This document shows positions 28,823 through 38,559 of a DNA stretch of 64,000 nucleotides, piece by piece (positions within the stretch are counted from its first letter, which is position 1; each line of letters begins with the position of its first letter). Under the pieces are notes generated by a model. The model searched no databases. It worked only from the letters and a program-made list of their open reading frames with translations, and was not told the origin of the DNA. The position numbers and the translations under genes are program-made. This DNA is from Paulinella micropora (Eukaryota; Cercozoa; Imbricatea; Euglyphida; Paulinellidae), in contig WBZZ01006957.1 of the NCBI GenBank assembly GCA_019918135.1, positions 1 through 64,000 on the forward strand. The letters are read 5' to 3'.

Positions 28823-29683
28823 TTGAAAAAAAGGGGAGGGGGAACGGAGGGAAGGGCAGAGGGAGAGAAGAGGGAAGAGGGAGGGAAGAGGGAGGAAAAC
28901 CCTCCCCTCCCCCCTTCCCCTTCTCTTCCCCCTCCCCCTTATCTCCCCGCTACCTCCTCCCTCCAAAGGGGGAGGTATAAAAAACTTGTCATTTGCGCAA
29001 CAAAAAAATGTTTGGCGCGCGTTTTTTTTGCGCGGGAAAACACTTGTTACCCCGAGGAAAGAGACCGGAGCGGCCCGTTCATTTGGCGCTAAGTTTTGCA
29101 CGACTATATAATACGACCGGAAAAGGCAGTGCTTCCAGGTTTTTCCGGTAAAACTGCTTTTTTTAGCTATATCACTCCAAAAATTTGACCATATCACACA
29201 CCCCCCTCTTTGAGGAGCAGGGCGGGAAGGGGGAGGAGTGGGGGCGTGCCAAGAAAGTGCAAAAAAAGAATACGCTTTGAGTCAAAGCCCGACAAAGTCT
29301 TACACTTGACACTGAGAAATAGAAGAGGGAGAGGGAAGGGGGGGGGGGGGAGGGGCGCGCTAAGAATGGCAGGAAAAGGGAACGGAGGGGGCAGAGAACG
29401 AGGCGTCTCTCTCCCCTCTCTTACGTTAACGGTGCTGCGGCAGGTACGACAAGTAGGGCGGGGTCTGCTGCCCCTCTCCCCACACCTCCCCCCCCTCCCC
29501 CGTCTGTTTCTTTGGTTGTCGGGCAAAAAAAAAACTTTTTTTCTTTTTTTCATATTTTTCATATTTCTTTGACCTTGTGCAAAAAATGTACAATTTTTTT
29601 TAAAATAAAATCCTTGACAAAAGTTTTAAGACACTGAGGCGCAATTTGTACCAGCAATGTCAACGGGGGTCGTGTTGCCAAAT
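28823..29683. other. repeat-rich intergenic region with promoter-like blocks
   Basis: There is no convincing gene. It contains purine/pyrimidine mirror tracts (28830-28975), a GGTATAAAAAACTTG TATA-like box at about 28977, and a block at 29060-29165 (GGCCCGTTCATTTGGCGCTA ... GGAAAAGGCAGTGCTTCCAG) homologous to the unit repeated at 46.0-47.3 kb. A reversed copy of the dispersed ~70-bp element lies at 29246-29318, and a segment at 29380-29440 is shared with 25350-25412. Confidence 0.6.
29246..29318 (-). repeat. dispersed ~70-bp element, minus-strand copy
   Basis: In reverse complement it reads TCTCAGTGTCAAGTGTAAGA ... AAGCGTATTCTTTTTTTGCA ... CTTTCTTGGCACG and matches 22448-22520 base for base over most of its length. 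Confidence 0.8.
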
Positions 29684-31646
29684 TTAGCCCCCGGCACCGA
29701 CGGTCGCCAGCAGGTTCTCCATGCGTACGGTTACTAGCCGCCACCAGCGGTCTTCGTCGAAAGCACCCAGCACGGCGGTTGAGAGGCCGTTCAGGAGCCG
29801 CGACGCCAACAGGTTCAGCAGCCTTCTGGGCATTGGGTCCTCGAGCACGAAGCTGTTGGCAGCCGGGGCGTGCCGACAAAGCTGTTCCACGGTACGTGTG
29901 ACGTCCTTGACCCCTGCCGTGCAGTCCTGCCCCTTCTGGTATAAACGAGATAAGCGAGTAATCTGGCCGCTTAGGTAGTCCGCTAAGAGCAGGCGCAGTT
30001 GTGCGCCCTCCTGCCACGGCCGTTGCCGCGGCAGCAGGCAACGGACGTGGCAGGCGCCCGCGCCGCCCAACCCCACGCACGCCAAGAACACTGCCGCCTC
30101 TTTGCCACCATCACAGTCGAATTGGGTCCGCACGCAGCTGTACAAAGGCCCCGAGCCGCCGTGGTTGGGCCAAACACGCAAGAGCGTGTAGCTGCCCCTG
30201 ACGTAGGCCGACATTTGCGCCTGAGCGCTGCAACTGACGTTGCGTTGGCACAGGAAGGACACATGAGCGTGAATAATTACTCGTAGGCGGCACAGCGCGC
30301 GCAACAGCCTGTTCTGCACTTCTATTAAAGGCCAGGGATCGCGCTGGCTCCGCCTGATAAAGTGATGAATGTAGCCACACAAGTTGAACGACAGGAAACG
30401 AAAAATGGGCGGTGGCCGCGGCGGGTCGGCCAACACCTTTTCCCAGCGCCTAGCCCAACGTTGCAGGTGCGACCCGTCGTCCAGCATCGAGCGCGCTTCT
30501 GTCAGCATCACCGTTCTGGTCGGCATGGCCAGTGCAATTGCTAGTTCGCGTTTATGGCCTGATTGTGCCAAGAACGCACGGGCCAGTGCTGGCGCCGCAC
30601 CGGAGCCGCGGTCCACTACCGCCAGCACGGCGGGCCTCAGCACCCCGAGCGCCGACAGGTCGTCAGGCAGGGCCGCGTGCCGCGAACCAATGTTCAGCAG
30701 TTGCAAGTCCAGCCAGGGGGGGTCTAGTCCCGCCTGGCAGCAGCAGCGCTGCCAGTTGTTGCAGCGAGCCGCGCGACAGCCCCGGGAAGTACTCGGCGCC
30801 GGGCTCGACCGCCAGCTGGTCCTGGCAGGCTGACACCCGGAGCTTGTACGTCGTTAACGCGGGAGTAAGCTCCGATGCCCAATTCAACCCCGAGCCACAC
30901 ATTGGGGCCCAGCGCACCAGCTGCGACAAACCTACTGAGCAGTCCAGCTTTACCTTTTCTAGACAAGGCCACCGTGTCGAGCCCGGCCAGACCATCACGT
31001 CGTCTGGTTCTTGTAGTTGCGATCTGGGGTTTGACAGGCTTATGCGTTGGAGGTGCAGGGCCAGGCTCTGAAAATCAGGGCCGAACATGCGCGCATTAGC
31101 GCACCCGTGCAACTCGAGCATTCGCAGCGCGCGGCAGCCCAGGCCGCCCACGCCCACCGCCCCCAGGTCCACGTTAGTTAACTTCAGCTCCTTGAGCCCG
31201 GGCGCCAACGCAATTAGCCCCGGCAGAACGGGCCGGCTCCAGGGGCCGGTTGAACCCCCCACGGGACGCCGCAGGACCACTACCTCTAGGCGGTACAGGC
31301 CACTACCACCCGCTCTTGTCTGTACAAATGTCCAGGCCGCGAGCAACTTGGCCACTGCGCGCGGGTGGCCGCTCACAAACAGCCGTCGGACTCTAGTAAA
31401 GTACGACAGAACGCTCTGTAGTAGACGCACGTTGGCGTCCAGCAAGGTAGAGCTCATGTAGCGCAGGGTTAGAGAAGCGTCGGGCTGGGGCTGGGACACG
31501 ACCTGTGCGGGCAACAGTTGGCGCGCACCCTTGATGTCTAAGGCCGCGTGCAGGCCAACCAGCAGCGACGCGCGCTCCCCCGCCCTGCGATGCCAATCAC
31601 TGCATGTCCGGCTCAGCGCCAGCAAGTCTCTGCAGCCTAGGCTCAC
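29684..31646 (-). CDS. large F-box/LRR-type protein
   Basis: Minus-strand coding sequence covers about 650 codons. The N-terminal end (LGCRDLLALSRTCSDWHRRA) looks like the second half of an F-box. LRR-like segments follow, for example LRYMSSTLLDANVRLLQSVL, LAPGLKELKLTNVDLGAVGV and CRALRMLELHGCANARMFGP. The C-terminal half (from about 30706) is alpha-helical without a recognised domain (FRFLSFNLCGYIHHFIRRSQ; LLADYLSGQITRLSRLYQKG). The signal lies in two frames, so the locus looks broken, with about one break. An SCF adaptor role is inferred from the family. Confidence 0.6.
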
Positions 31647-32519
31647 CGCTAGGTGCTAATAAATTACACCATCTCGATCGAACGCCGCCATCTCTCTCTC
31701 TCTCTCTCGCACCTGTTTTCCCCTCTCCCCTGGGTGTTTTTCTGTTTTTGTTTGCTGCTAGACAAAAGGCAGGGGAGAGAGATGCCAAGATCAAAAGCTT
31801 TGTCAAAGAATTTTTGGTCTTAAGCCACAAATTTAACCTCAGAGTGACCAGGTACAGGCCTTGCCCTTGGCTTTTTGTGGGCCCTGCCTCGACTACAAAC
31901 TCCGTCTAAGTTCTGGGGGGCCTTGCCTTTATTGTTGGTGCACCTTTGTTTGTTTATCCACCGCCCCTTATTGAAACACGGGTATAAAGAGCAGCAAACG
32001 ATAGACCTCGCGAGCACGCTCCGGCTTCTCAGCGTGCCCCCTACGACATCCGCGCCGTGGCTATCCGGGACTTGCAAGCGGCGAGGGCCTCTGCCATCTC
32101 AAATCTTATGCGGAAAGGCAAGTTCTTTTACTGGCAGAGAGGGGGCAAGGAAGAAAAAACAACTTGTCTTTTGCCACAGCTACACATGTGATATGGCCAA
32201 AACACGGGAGGCGTGATACGACCGAAACAGTGGCACTTTTGCCAACACGCACCAAAGCCGGAAATCAAGATGATCGGGCTAGAAGCAAAAAAAAATATAT
32301 ATATACATATTAAAAAATTTATTTTGATTTGAACAAAGGTCCAACACGCCTTATAGCTGCAGGTACTTGCTAACCTCCTCGGCCGCGTCACGGGCGCACC
32401 AGACTGTCATCGGTAATGCGGGGGAAGGGGGGGGGGGGGGGAGAAGGGAAATTTTCTGTTGCAGGAGCTTTTGCATCTGCCGCTTGGATTCAAACCGCTA
32501 AATGTCCAGGAACAAAGTA
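31647..32519. other. intergenic region with TATA box and palindromic motif
   Basis: The region contains a CT microsatellite (about 31690-31708), a partial copy of the CTACAAACTCCGTCTAAGTT element near 31890, a GGGTATAAAGAG TATA-like box at about 31980, and copies of the TGATATGGCC motif near 32190-32220. A short coding-like stretch (RAVAIRDLQAARASAISNLM) lies near 32050-32110 without a start codon and may be a gene remnant. A G homopolymer is at about 32428. Confidence 0.45.
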
Positions 32520-32813
32520 CTAGAAATACTTGGTGTGACCTTTGCCCAAGCAGCTACGACAATAGTCCCGACCACTCCCACGACAGTCCGAGCACTCAGA
32601 ACTTTCCCGTCCCTCTCCTTTGCAAATCCCACAACGCGTAACCTTATCTGACCAACGACCTGTGCCTGAGCAAGAATCGCATCTGGTGTAGATTTTGCCT
32701 TGGTCGCAATGGCGGCACCGTGAAGAGGCCTGGCCAGTGCCATCACACCTCTGACACTTATATTCGGCGTAGTAAGCGCTACTGTTTTCGTATTCTGAGC
32801 CTGAATTGCCCAT
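32520..32813 (-). CDS. DnaJ-type cysteine-rich zinc-finger protein
   Basis: The product has 97 residues from ATG 32813. From residue 19 on it consists of CxxCxGxG-type repeats: CQRCDGTG, CRHCDQG, CDSCSGTG, CGICKGEG, CSDCRGSG and CRSCLGKG. This is the zinc-binding domain of DnaJ/Hsp40 chaperones, here without a J domain or substrate-binding domains. Such free-standing domains occur in protein-disulfide or chaperone-like helpers. The frame is intact. It lies divergent to the helicase gene, separated by a G-rich tract. Confidence 0.85.
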   Translation of the reverse strand: MGNSGSEYENSSAYYAEYKCQRCDGTGQASSRCRHCDQGKIYTRCDSCSGTGRWSDKVTRCGICKGEGRESSECSDCRGSGRDYCRSCLGKGHTKYF

Positions 32814-33120
32814 AGAATGCTGTCGAGAAATTTTACAGAATGCTTAACGAGGCCACACCAGAGAGGAGAAGAGGACAATGTGGGGGGTGTGATACTGCAG
32901 AAATGGGGCATTTGCCAAAATGTCCCCTGGTACTGCTCTTGTTGACCATATCAAAACAACAACTCGTCAGCAGAATAAGTTTTCGCCAGTGGTAGGAAGG
33001 GAAGAGGGGCGGGGGCGGGGGGGGGGGGGGGGGGGGAAGGGGAGGAGGGAAAGGGGGGGGGGAGGGAAGGAAAAAAGCTTCTCCTCCCCCCCCCCTCCCC
33101 AACACCTTTCCACTTTGTAA
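32814..33120. other. divergent intergenic region with long G tract
   Basis: The region between the DnaJ-like and helicase genes holds TGTGATACTGCAGAAATGGGGC and TGACCATATCA (the island's TGATATGG motif in both orientations) near 32890-32955, and a very G-rich stretch at 33000-33065 followed by a C run. It is a plausible bidirectional promoter. Confidence 0.4.
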
Positions 33121-36068
33121 AAGACACAAAGAAGAAGCTCTTGTGCCCCTAAAAAAGCTTTCCTCAAAGAAGCGATCGTCGCCCCTAAAAAACAGAGGAG
33201 AGGGCGCTATACATGTCCCAACCTGCTCCGGCGCAAGCCCGCTGCACAGACTGGCAAGCGCGCCCTGCCGTTCGTTGAGAGCAAGGGCCCGACCTGTCAG
33301 ACCCCAGAGAGCCCACGCAAGCGCCCGTGCAACGAAAAGGGGCCCAACCACAGAGTCTGGCTCGGCGAATACGACAGCACGAACTGGAGCAGCAGAGGCG
33401 TCCTGGACGAGTTTCTCCTCCTGCGGTGCGGTTGTGCTGGTGCCTCTCTCTATACCGTCAAGCACCTTCCGGAACAGGAAGACCCGCACCTGTTTGAGCT
33501 CCAATACACGGGCCAGGGTAGTACTCACTTGAGTCGCCCTTGCCTGGCCCACAAAGGCGTTTTCCATCGCACGGGGAACAATAACGCCAGGGTCAGAGTT
33601 ACCGCGTACAGCCGCGCCCTGGATGTTGTTTGCTGCGACACTCAATGCACGGCCAATAAGCACCCAGAACTAGAAGAAACAAAGGCAGCCTGGCATATGG
33701 GATGGGAGGCCGACTACGACGACGACAAGTGGTTCGACCCCGGCGAAGACGACGGCGACGAGGGGAGGGGGCTTGCGCAGGAACAAGGACAACACTACCT
33801 TGCAAGCTCGAGCTCAAGCAGTGCTGGACTGGCTGCCCCAGCGGCTGGCAGGGATTGGTTTTCTCGACATCTGGCGCGCACCTTTATGTGCAAACAACGC
33901 CACCACAATTCAAACGTTATTTTCAAGGTTCTCCTTAATAAGGAAAGGCCAAACGGCTTTGACATTGAATACCGCAAGAACAGTGCTGGGTCGCGACGTC
34001 ACCCCTGTCCTGCTTACGACGGCTTGGTTCACGACGGCAGTAAAGCGTACATTGAGCCCTCACCCGAATTCATGCACGTGTCAGTCCTATGTAAGGAAGA
34101 AACATGCAAGAGACTGGGACCAGTTCTTTTCAAGTTACAAGATCATGAGGAGAAGCTGCGCGGCAGCCGGAAGTCGGGCTTGAGAAGGGGAAGCAGCAGG
34201 AAAGCCCACCAAGGGGACGACGAGGCAGACGAGCCCGGACAGGAAAGGGAGGACGACGAAGGAAGCGACGACGAGGAGAGAAGGGCGGCAGAGGAGGCAG
34301 CGGAGGCGGAGAAAGCCGACAGAGAATATCTACCACGTCTGGAGCGCCTCTTAGCCCAGCTGGCCCCCATCCCGCGGCCTGCTGAGCTGGATTATGTCGG
34401 GCAGGATTTGCCCTCTGGGACACTAGAAAAGGCCTGCACAAAGAAAGAACGTGTGTTGGAAGAGGCAGTAAATCTCTTCATGAAATATTGGGCAGGAGAA
34501 GCCGCCGCCGGGCGCAGGTTCGGCCCATTACAGACAAGGAGCTCGGACGGGGCTTCGGGCGAAGGTTTACAAGAAACAGAATTTTGGCAAGATCATTGGG
34601 AAGATATTTTCCGAGCACGATACAAGTACGCTCGAAAGGAGTTTGTGGAGCAGCTAACACTGTTCATGAACAATTATCTCTGCCACATTAAGGGGCCAAG
34701 CAAAGAGGCGATCGCGGTCTTTTGGGGACAAGGGACAGAGAAAACGTGGGTACTAAAACCAATCAACGACTTCAAGCACCAAGGGGATGATCTTAAAATT
34801 GAGCTTCCTCCCCTTTTCATCAAGGTCAACAGCGAGAAGGACAAGAAGAAAGGGGAGCCTCGTGGGGTCGTCAAGCTCAGCAGGGGCGTTGTGACCACTC
34901 TCCGTAAGGCTTGGCTGGAAAGCAACCGGCGCAGAATCGCTAAGAGTATAGACTTTTTTACGAACCCCAAGGAAGAGGCTCTGCACAACACTCGCTATAG
35001 TGACCACGAGACCGACACACTGAACTGGTTTACTGGTTTCCGGGTTTCTACACAGCAAGTTAGGAACTACATGGAAACCCACGGGCTCGACAACGCTGCC
35101 ATGCACCAGCTCGCCGCCCCTTTCCGCGAGTACGTGCACGACATCCTGGCTGGAGGGGTGACGCAAATGTCGCGCTACCTGTTTAAGTGGCTGTATACTC
35201 TGCTGCGCGAAGGAAAGAAGCCTGAACAGGCTTGTGTCTTTATCTCCGAGCCAGGCGCGGGCAAAAGTACCCTAGTGGAGCTGTTATCACGTGTCATGGG
35301 GGAACAATGGGTTTTCGTGTCGTCAAAGCCAGAGGAAATAATGGGCAAGCACAATTCCCATCTCGGCTTTAGAGTTCTTGTGGTAAGCGAGGAGGCTGTG
35401 CACAGCACGAATAAAGTGGGGTCCAACGCAATGAAAGAAAAGATCACTTCGAAAAAGCTTAACATTAACCCCAAGTTCATGCCCCTCTTCGCAGTCAGGG
35501 ACCCCAGTAGGGTTGTTTTCAATAGCAATCATCATAATACGGTCCTCGTGGAGAATAAAGAGCGTCGCTATATATTTTACTCCGTATCTAACCGATTTGC
35601 CAACCGCATACGTACAGCGCCGGTACAGGAATACTTTGCGCGCCTCCGCGCGCTGCCCGACGAGGTCCTAGCTTGGCAACTGTTTCTATTGCAAGACTCG
35701 CAAGTGGACAGGATCGACCTACGTCAGGACGCACTCTACAACACAGAGGTTTTTTGGCAAGCGCGTTTCACAGTGCCCCCTTGCACGTCCAGTTCTTTTA
35801 CGAAACCGTCAAAAATGACGACTTGCTTGATGAGGTGAGGAGTCCTTTGCACTGGAGGCCCCAAGATTGGCACAAGAACTACAACACCTGGTGCAAGGAC
35901 AACCGCAACGGGTTTTATATGGCAACGAGCACAGTTACCTTTGAGCGCGACCTTAAACACTATTTGCGTTGGGATTCGCAGGCTAGATGTCTGGTGGCAG
36001 ACGTCTCTCAAAAGGAACATCTGCAGCATATCAAGGCAAAAATCACCGGCGTGAACGAGAACGAGTGA
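33121..36068 (+). CDS. DUF5906-type superfamily 3 helicase, possible primase-helicase
   Basis: A plus-strand coding region of about 980 codons; no clear ATG lies at its open 5' end, so the start is unsettled. The N-terminal third has His/Cys-containing segments (LDVVCCDTQCTANKHPE) and an acidic linker with a Lys/Glu-rich coiled part. The C-terminal third is an SF3 ATPase: Walker A ISEPGAGKSTLVELLSRVMG, Walker B-like FRVLVVSEEA, and motif C RVVFNSNHHNTVLVENKERR with the sensor Asn, matching the DUF5906 helicases that accompany primases in phages, virophages and giant viruses. It should unwind DNA during replication. The locus looks nearly whole, with about one break near its end. An AATAAA lies at 36145-36150. 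This is the island's clearest replication gene. Confidence 0.85.
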
Positions 36069-36144
36069 CACAGTGCATAGCATTAGGAAAAGAGAACACA
36101 CCTTTTGCGCTAAGGAGTTTGATCCTGACTTCTTTTTGTCTAAC

Positions 36145-36150
36145 AATAAA
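36145..36150 (+). terminator. poly(A) signal AATAAA of the helicase gene
   Basis: AACAATAAAG lies 77 bases after the helicase locus ends. Confidence 0.6.
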
Positions 36151-36329
36151 GTAACTAGCATTTCACGACAATTGATTCGGAGTTTGATTTCATTTTAATA
36201 ATACGCATGATTCAGTTGAGGGGGTAGCGCCGAGTTGCCGAGCTGCGCACACACACACACACAAACACACACACCCTCTTCCCCCCTCTGGTAGGTGCTA
36301 ACTCACACAAAAGAGTTTTTGTTCAAAAT

Positions 36330-36720
36330 CGATAGGCCTGGATAGTGCCATTTCCTTTTTTTGTCCTTTGTCTGCCACCCGCCACCCCTCGATCCCAACC
36401 GAAAGCCCCCTCCTTCCGTATAATAGACCCCTTCTGGGCATGGCGGGGCGGGCCGCGGCGGGCGGGGTGCCACCTGTGACCTGTGATATCTATCTTCGTA
36501 CTATTTTAATACATTTTTAAAAAGATGTATTAAGAATGTATTGAGGTCATGTGAGGATATATCACAGGTCACAGGTGGCACCCCGCCCGCCGCGGCCCGC
36601 CCCGCCATGCCCAGAAGGGGTCTATTATACAAAAGGAGGGGGCTTTCGGTTGGGGTCGAGGGGTGGCGGGTGGCAGACAAAGGACAGAAAAGGAAATGGC
36701 CCTTAGTCAGGCCTATCGAC
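36330..36720. repeat. large inverted repeat with ~160-bp arms
   Basis: The left arm (36330-36489) and right arm (36558-36720) are reverse complements at well over 90 percent identity, for example CCACCTGTGACCTGTGATAT against ATATCACAGGTCACAGGTGG, and the shared GGCATGGCGGGGCGGGCCGC. The 68-bp AT-rich spacer holds a second small palindrome (TAATACATTTTT/AAAAAGATGTATTA, about 36508-36532). The outer end of the arm (GCCTATCGAC) recurs once more at 37201. The gap 36151-36329 has only a CA run and T-rich sequence. Confidence 0.95.
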
Positions 36721-36894
36721 CACAAAAGAGATTTTCTGATGAAATTACGTGCCTGACTTCGGCCACATGGAGGCCCGTCTCTGGGGGGTGGGGGGGAGGG
36801 GACAGGTGAGTGAGTGTGTGCGCGCCAAGAAAAAGAAGGGTGCGGGCTTCGTGTATGAGCGTACAGAGCTGCGTGGCTGCTGCGCCAAGTCCTC

Positions 36895-37024
36895 CCCCCC
36901 TGCGCTTGCATGTAAGCTTCGTCTGGTACTCGTCGAGCTGCTAACACGTGTCATAGGAAAGCAACAAATTGATATTTACTTCCAGCAGAACCGATCAACT
37001 CATGGACGCGATAACCAGTGTTAG
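36895..37024 (+). pseudogene. decayed fragment of the helicase P-loop region
   Basis: The translation LVLVELLTRVIGKQQIDIYF corresponds to STLVELLSRVMGEQWVFVSS of the helicase at about 35260-35320, and the DNA (GTCGAGCTGCTAACACGTGT against GTGGAGCTGTTATCACGTGT) is clearly homologous. Only this short stretch is recognisable. It lies just beyond the inverted repeat, opposite the intact helicase copy. GTGTTAGCAGCTC at 37018 forms an inverted repeat with GAGCTGCTAACAC at 36938. Confidence 0.65.
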
Positions 37025-37515
37025 CAGCTCCACAACTTGTTAGCGTTCCAGCTCATGGCTCCGAAATGAACACACAGGCCTGCTCTGGCCTCTGCTCGTG
37101 ACACACGGGGCTCCCAGAAGCTATCGCAGCGCAACCAAATCCGCGTGTACGGGCCTGTTCCACAGTCGTAGTGCCCCGGCTTCGTAGTGTCCGAGCTTGA
37201 GCCAGGCCTATCGACCGTAAAGGGGATTTTCTTTTTTTTTGCTAATCTCGTTTATGAACTGAAATCGATTTTAAAGCTACTGGGGAAGAGATAGGAGTGA
37301 ACGGAAAGTGGGTAAGACAAGAAGCGAAGGAGGGAGGGGAGGGGAAGGGGAGGAAGGAGAACCCCCCCCCCCCCCCTGCCTCCATGCCGGCCCACGCCCC
37401 GTCCCCCGTGCTTTGTCCCGACCCCCCCCCCCCCTCCCTTGTTCCTGGAGCTGAAAAGGAAAAAAGAGTGACAAGTGCTAGGAGTACACAGAAAAGAAGG
37501 TGAGCGGAGGTGGAG
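37025..37515. other. spacer with third copy of the inverted-repeat end
   Basis: No gene is evident. GCCAGGCCTATCGACCGTAA at about 37200 repeats the outer end of the 36.3-36.7 kb arms. G- and C-rich tracts follow (37330-37440), and AAAAGAAGGTGAGCGGAGG leads into the next gene. Confidence 0.5.
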
Positions 37516-38313
37516 ATGGAGTCGAAGCAGTCGGCAGAGACCGTTTGTAGCGCAGCAGCGCCCGCCGGCGGAAAAGTCTCGTCGGGGGGTCGGAAACGCG
37601 CGTGGCTGGCAGAGTGTCGCGAGCTGAACAAACAGCTAGCCAGAGCAGGCGTGAAGAAACGCGCCAAGCTGGGGGAGCTGCCGCTGCTCGAGCTGTGGCA
37701 AGAGCTAGAATCGCTGCGCAGGTTGGCGGCAAGGCCACCGGCTGCACTGGACCGAGCGGTGTGCCCGGCGGTTCTGAGTCTGGTGTTGTCGTACGTGCTA
37801 GGTGAGCAGAGCCCAGCCGCAGCTGACGCGCGCGCTCGGTACTATCGAGAGGCGGCGGGTATATCGCGTGTGTGTCGCGCTTTCCACAGCGCGGCGTTGG
37901 CGCAGGTCACGCAGCCTACCTACAAGGATCAGCTTAGCAGCCTGATTTTCTGGGACTTGTTGGGTGGCAAGGAGTGGTCGGACTGGCGGACGGTGATGCG
38001 CGACGTTATTTCGCTATGCTTTGATGTTCCCTCCCGTAGAATTCACAAGGGCGTGAACTATAGGTGCAGAGACTATAAGCTGCGCGAGCTCTTTGAAGGT
38101 TGCATGCGCATGACCCATCCCAAAATGAAGATGCAAGTGCTTTCCCGGCAAGTGTGTGAGGTGGTAGCATCCAGGGTTGCTTGGTCGGCGCTAGGCCCCC
38201 GAGTAATATCGTTGAGAGAAGAAAGGCAGTCGCGGAAAAGAAGCAAACAAAAAAGTTTGTTTAAATTAGACTCGCCAGGGGGGGGGGGGGGCGCGGGTCG
38301 AAAACGAGCCTAG
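37516..38313 (+). CDS. F-box-like protein with basic tail
   Basis: The product has 265 residues from ATG 37516. The N-terminal 50 residues are basic. An F-box-like segment follows at about 80-125 (VCPAVLSLVLSYVLGE ... ISRVCRAFHSAAL), with the typical P-x-x-V/L-L-x-x-I/V-L-x-Y start and VCR-x-F end, interrupted by an acidic/Ala loop. The C-terminal part (DYKLRELFEGCMRMTHPKMK) is shared with a fragment at 22529. It ends in a Lys/Arg-rich stretch and a Gly run from a G homopolymer. It could act as an SCF adaptor, though the F-box is weak. The frame is intact. Confidence 0.65.
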   Translation: MESKQSAETVCSAAAPAGGKVSSGGRKRAWLAECRELNKQLARAGVKKRAKLGELPLLELWQELESLRRLAARPPAALDRAVCPAVLSLVLSYVLGEQSPAAADARARYYREAAGISRVCRAFHSAALAQVTQPTYKDQLSSLIFWDLLGGKEWSDWRTVMRDVISLCFDVPSRRIHKGVNYRCRDYKLRELFEGCMRMTHPKMKMQVLSRQVCEVVASRVAWSALGPRVISLREERQSRKRSKQKSLFKLDSPGGGGGAGRKRA

Positions 38314-38559
38314 CTGGCCAAATGGCTCTGAGGTTTTATTAAAAAAGACACTTTTTGAACTTTTTGGACGGGCTCTCTTTTGTTGTAGATCAATCCCCCG
38401 GCGCTGGTGTGTGTGTGAGGGGGGGGGGGGGGGAGGGGACACACAGACCCCTCCCGCCCCCCCCCCCCCTCCCCGTCTCCCTTTTCCATTTCACTGACAG
38501 GAAACAGGGGTCAGAGAAGAGCGTGCACAGACAAAAAAAAAAGAGAAAAAGAGTCAGGC

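Noticed and set aside
30532-31071. Plus-strand frames opposite the large F-box/LRR locus
   Set aside because: They are Arg/Pro/Ala/Ser-rich antisense shadows in GC-rich DNA; the minus strand carries the leucine-repeat periodicity.
32833-33663. Long minus-strand reading frame opposite the helicase start
   Set aside because: It is the antisense shadow of the helicase N-terminal region and a G-rich tract; the plus strand has the protein-like pattern.
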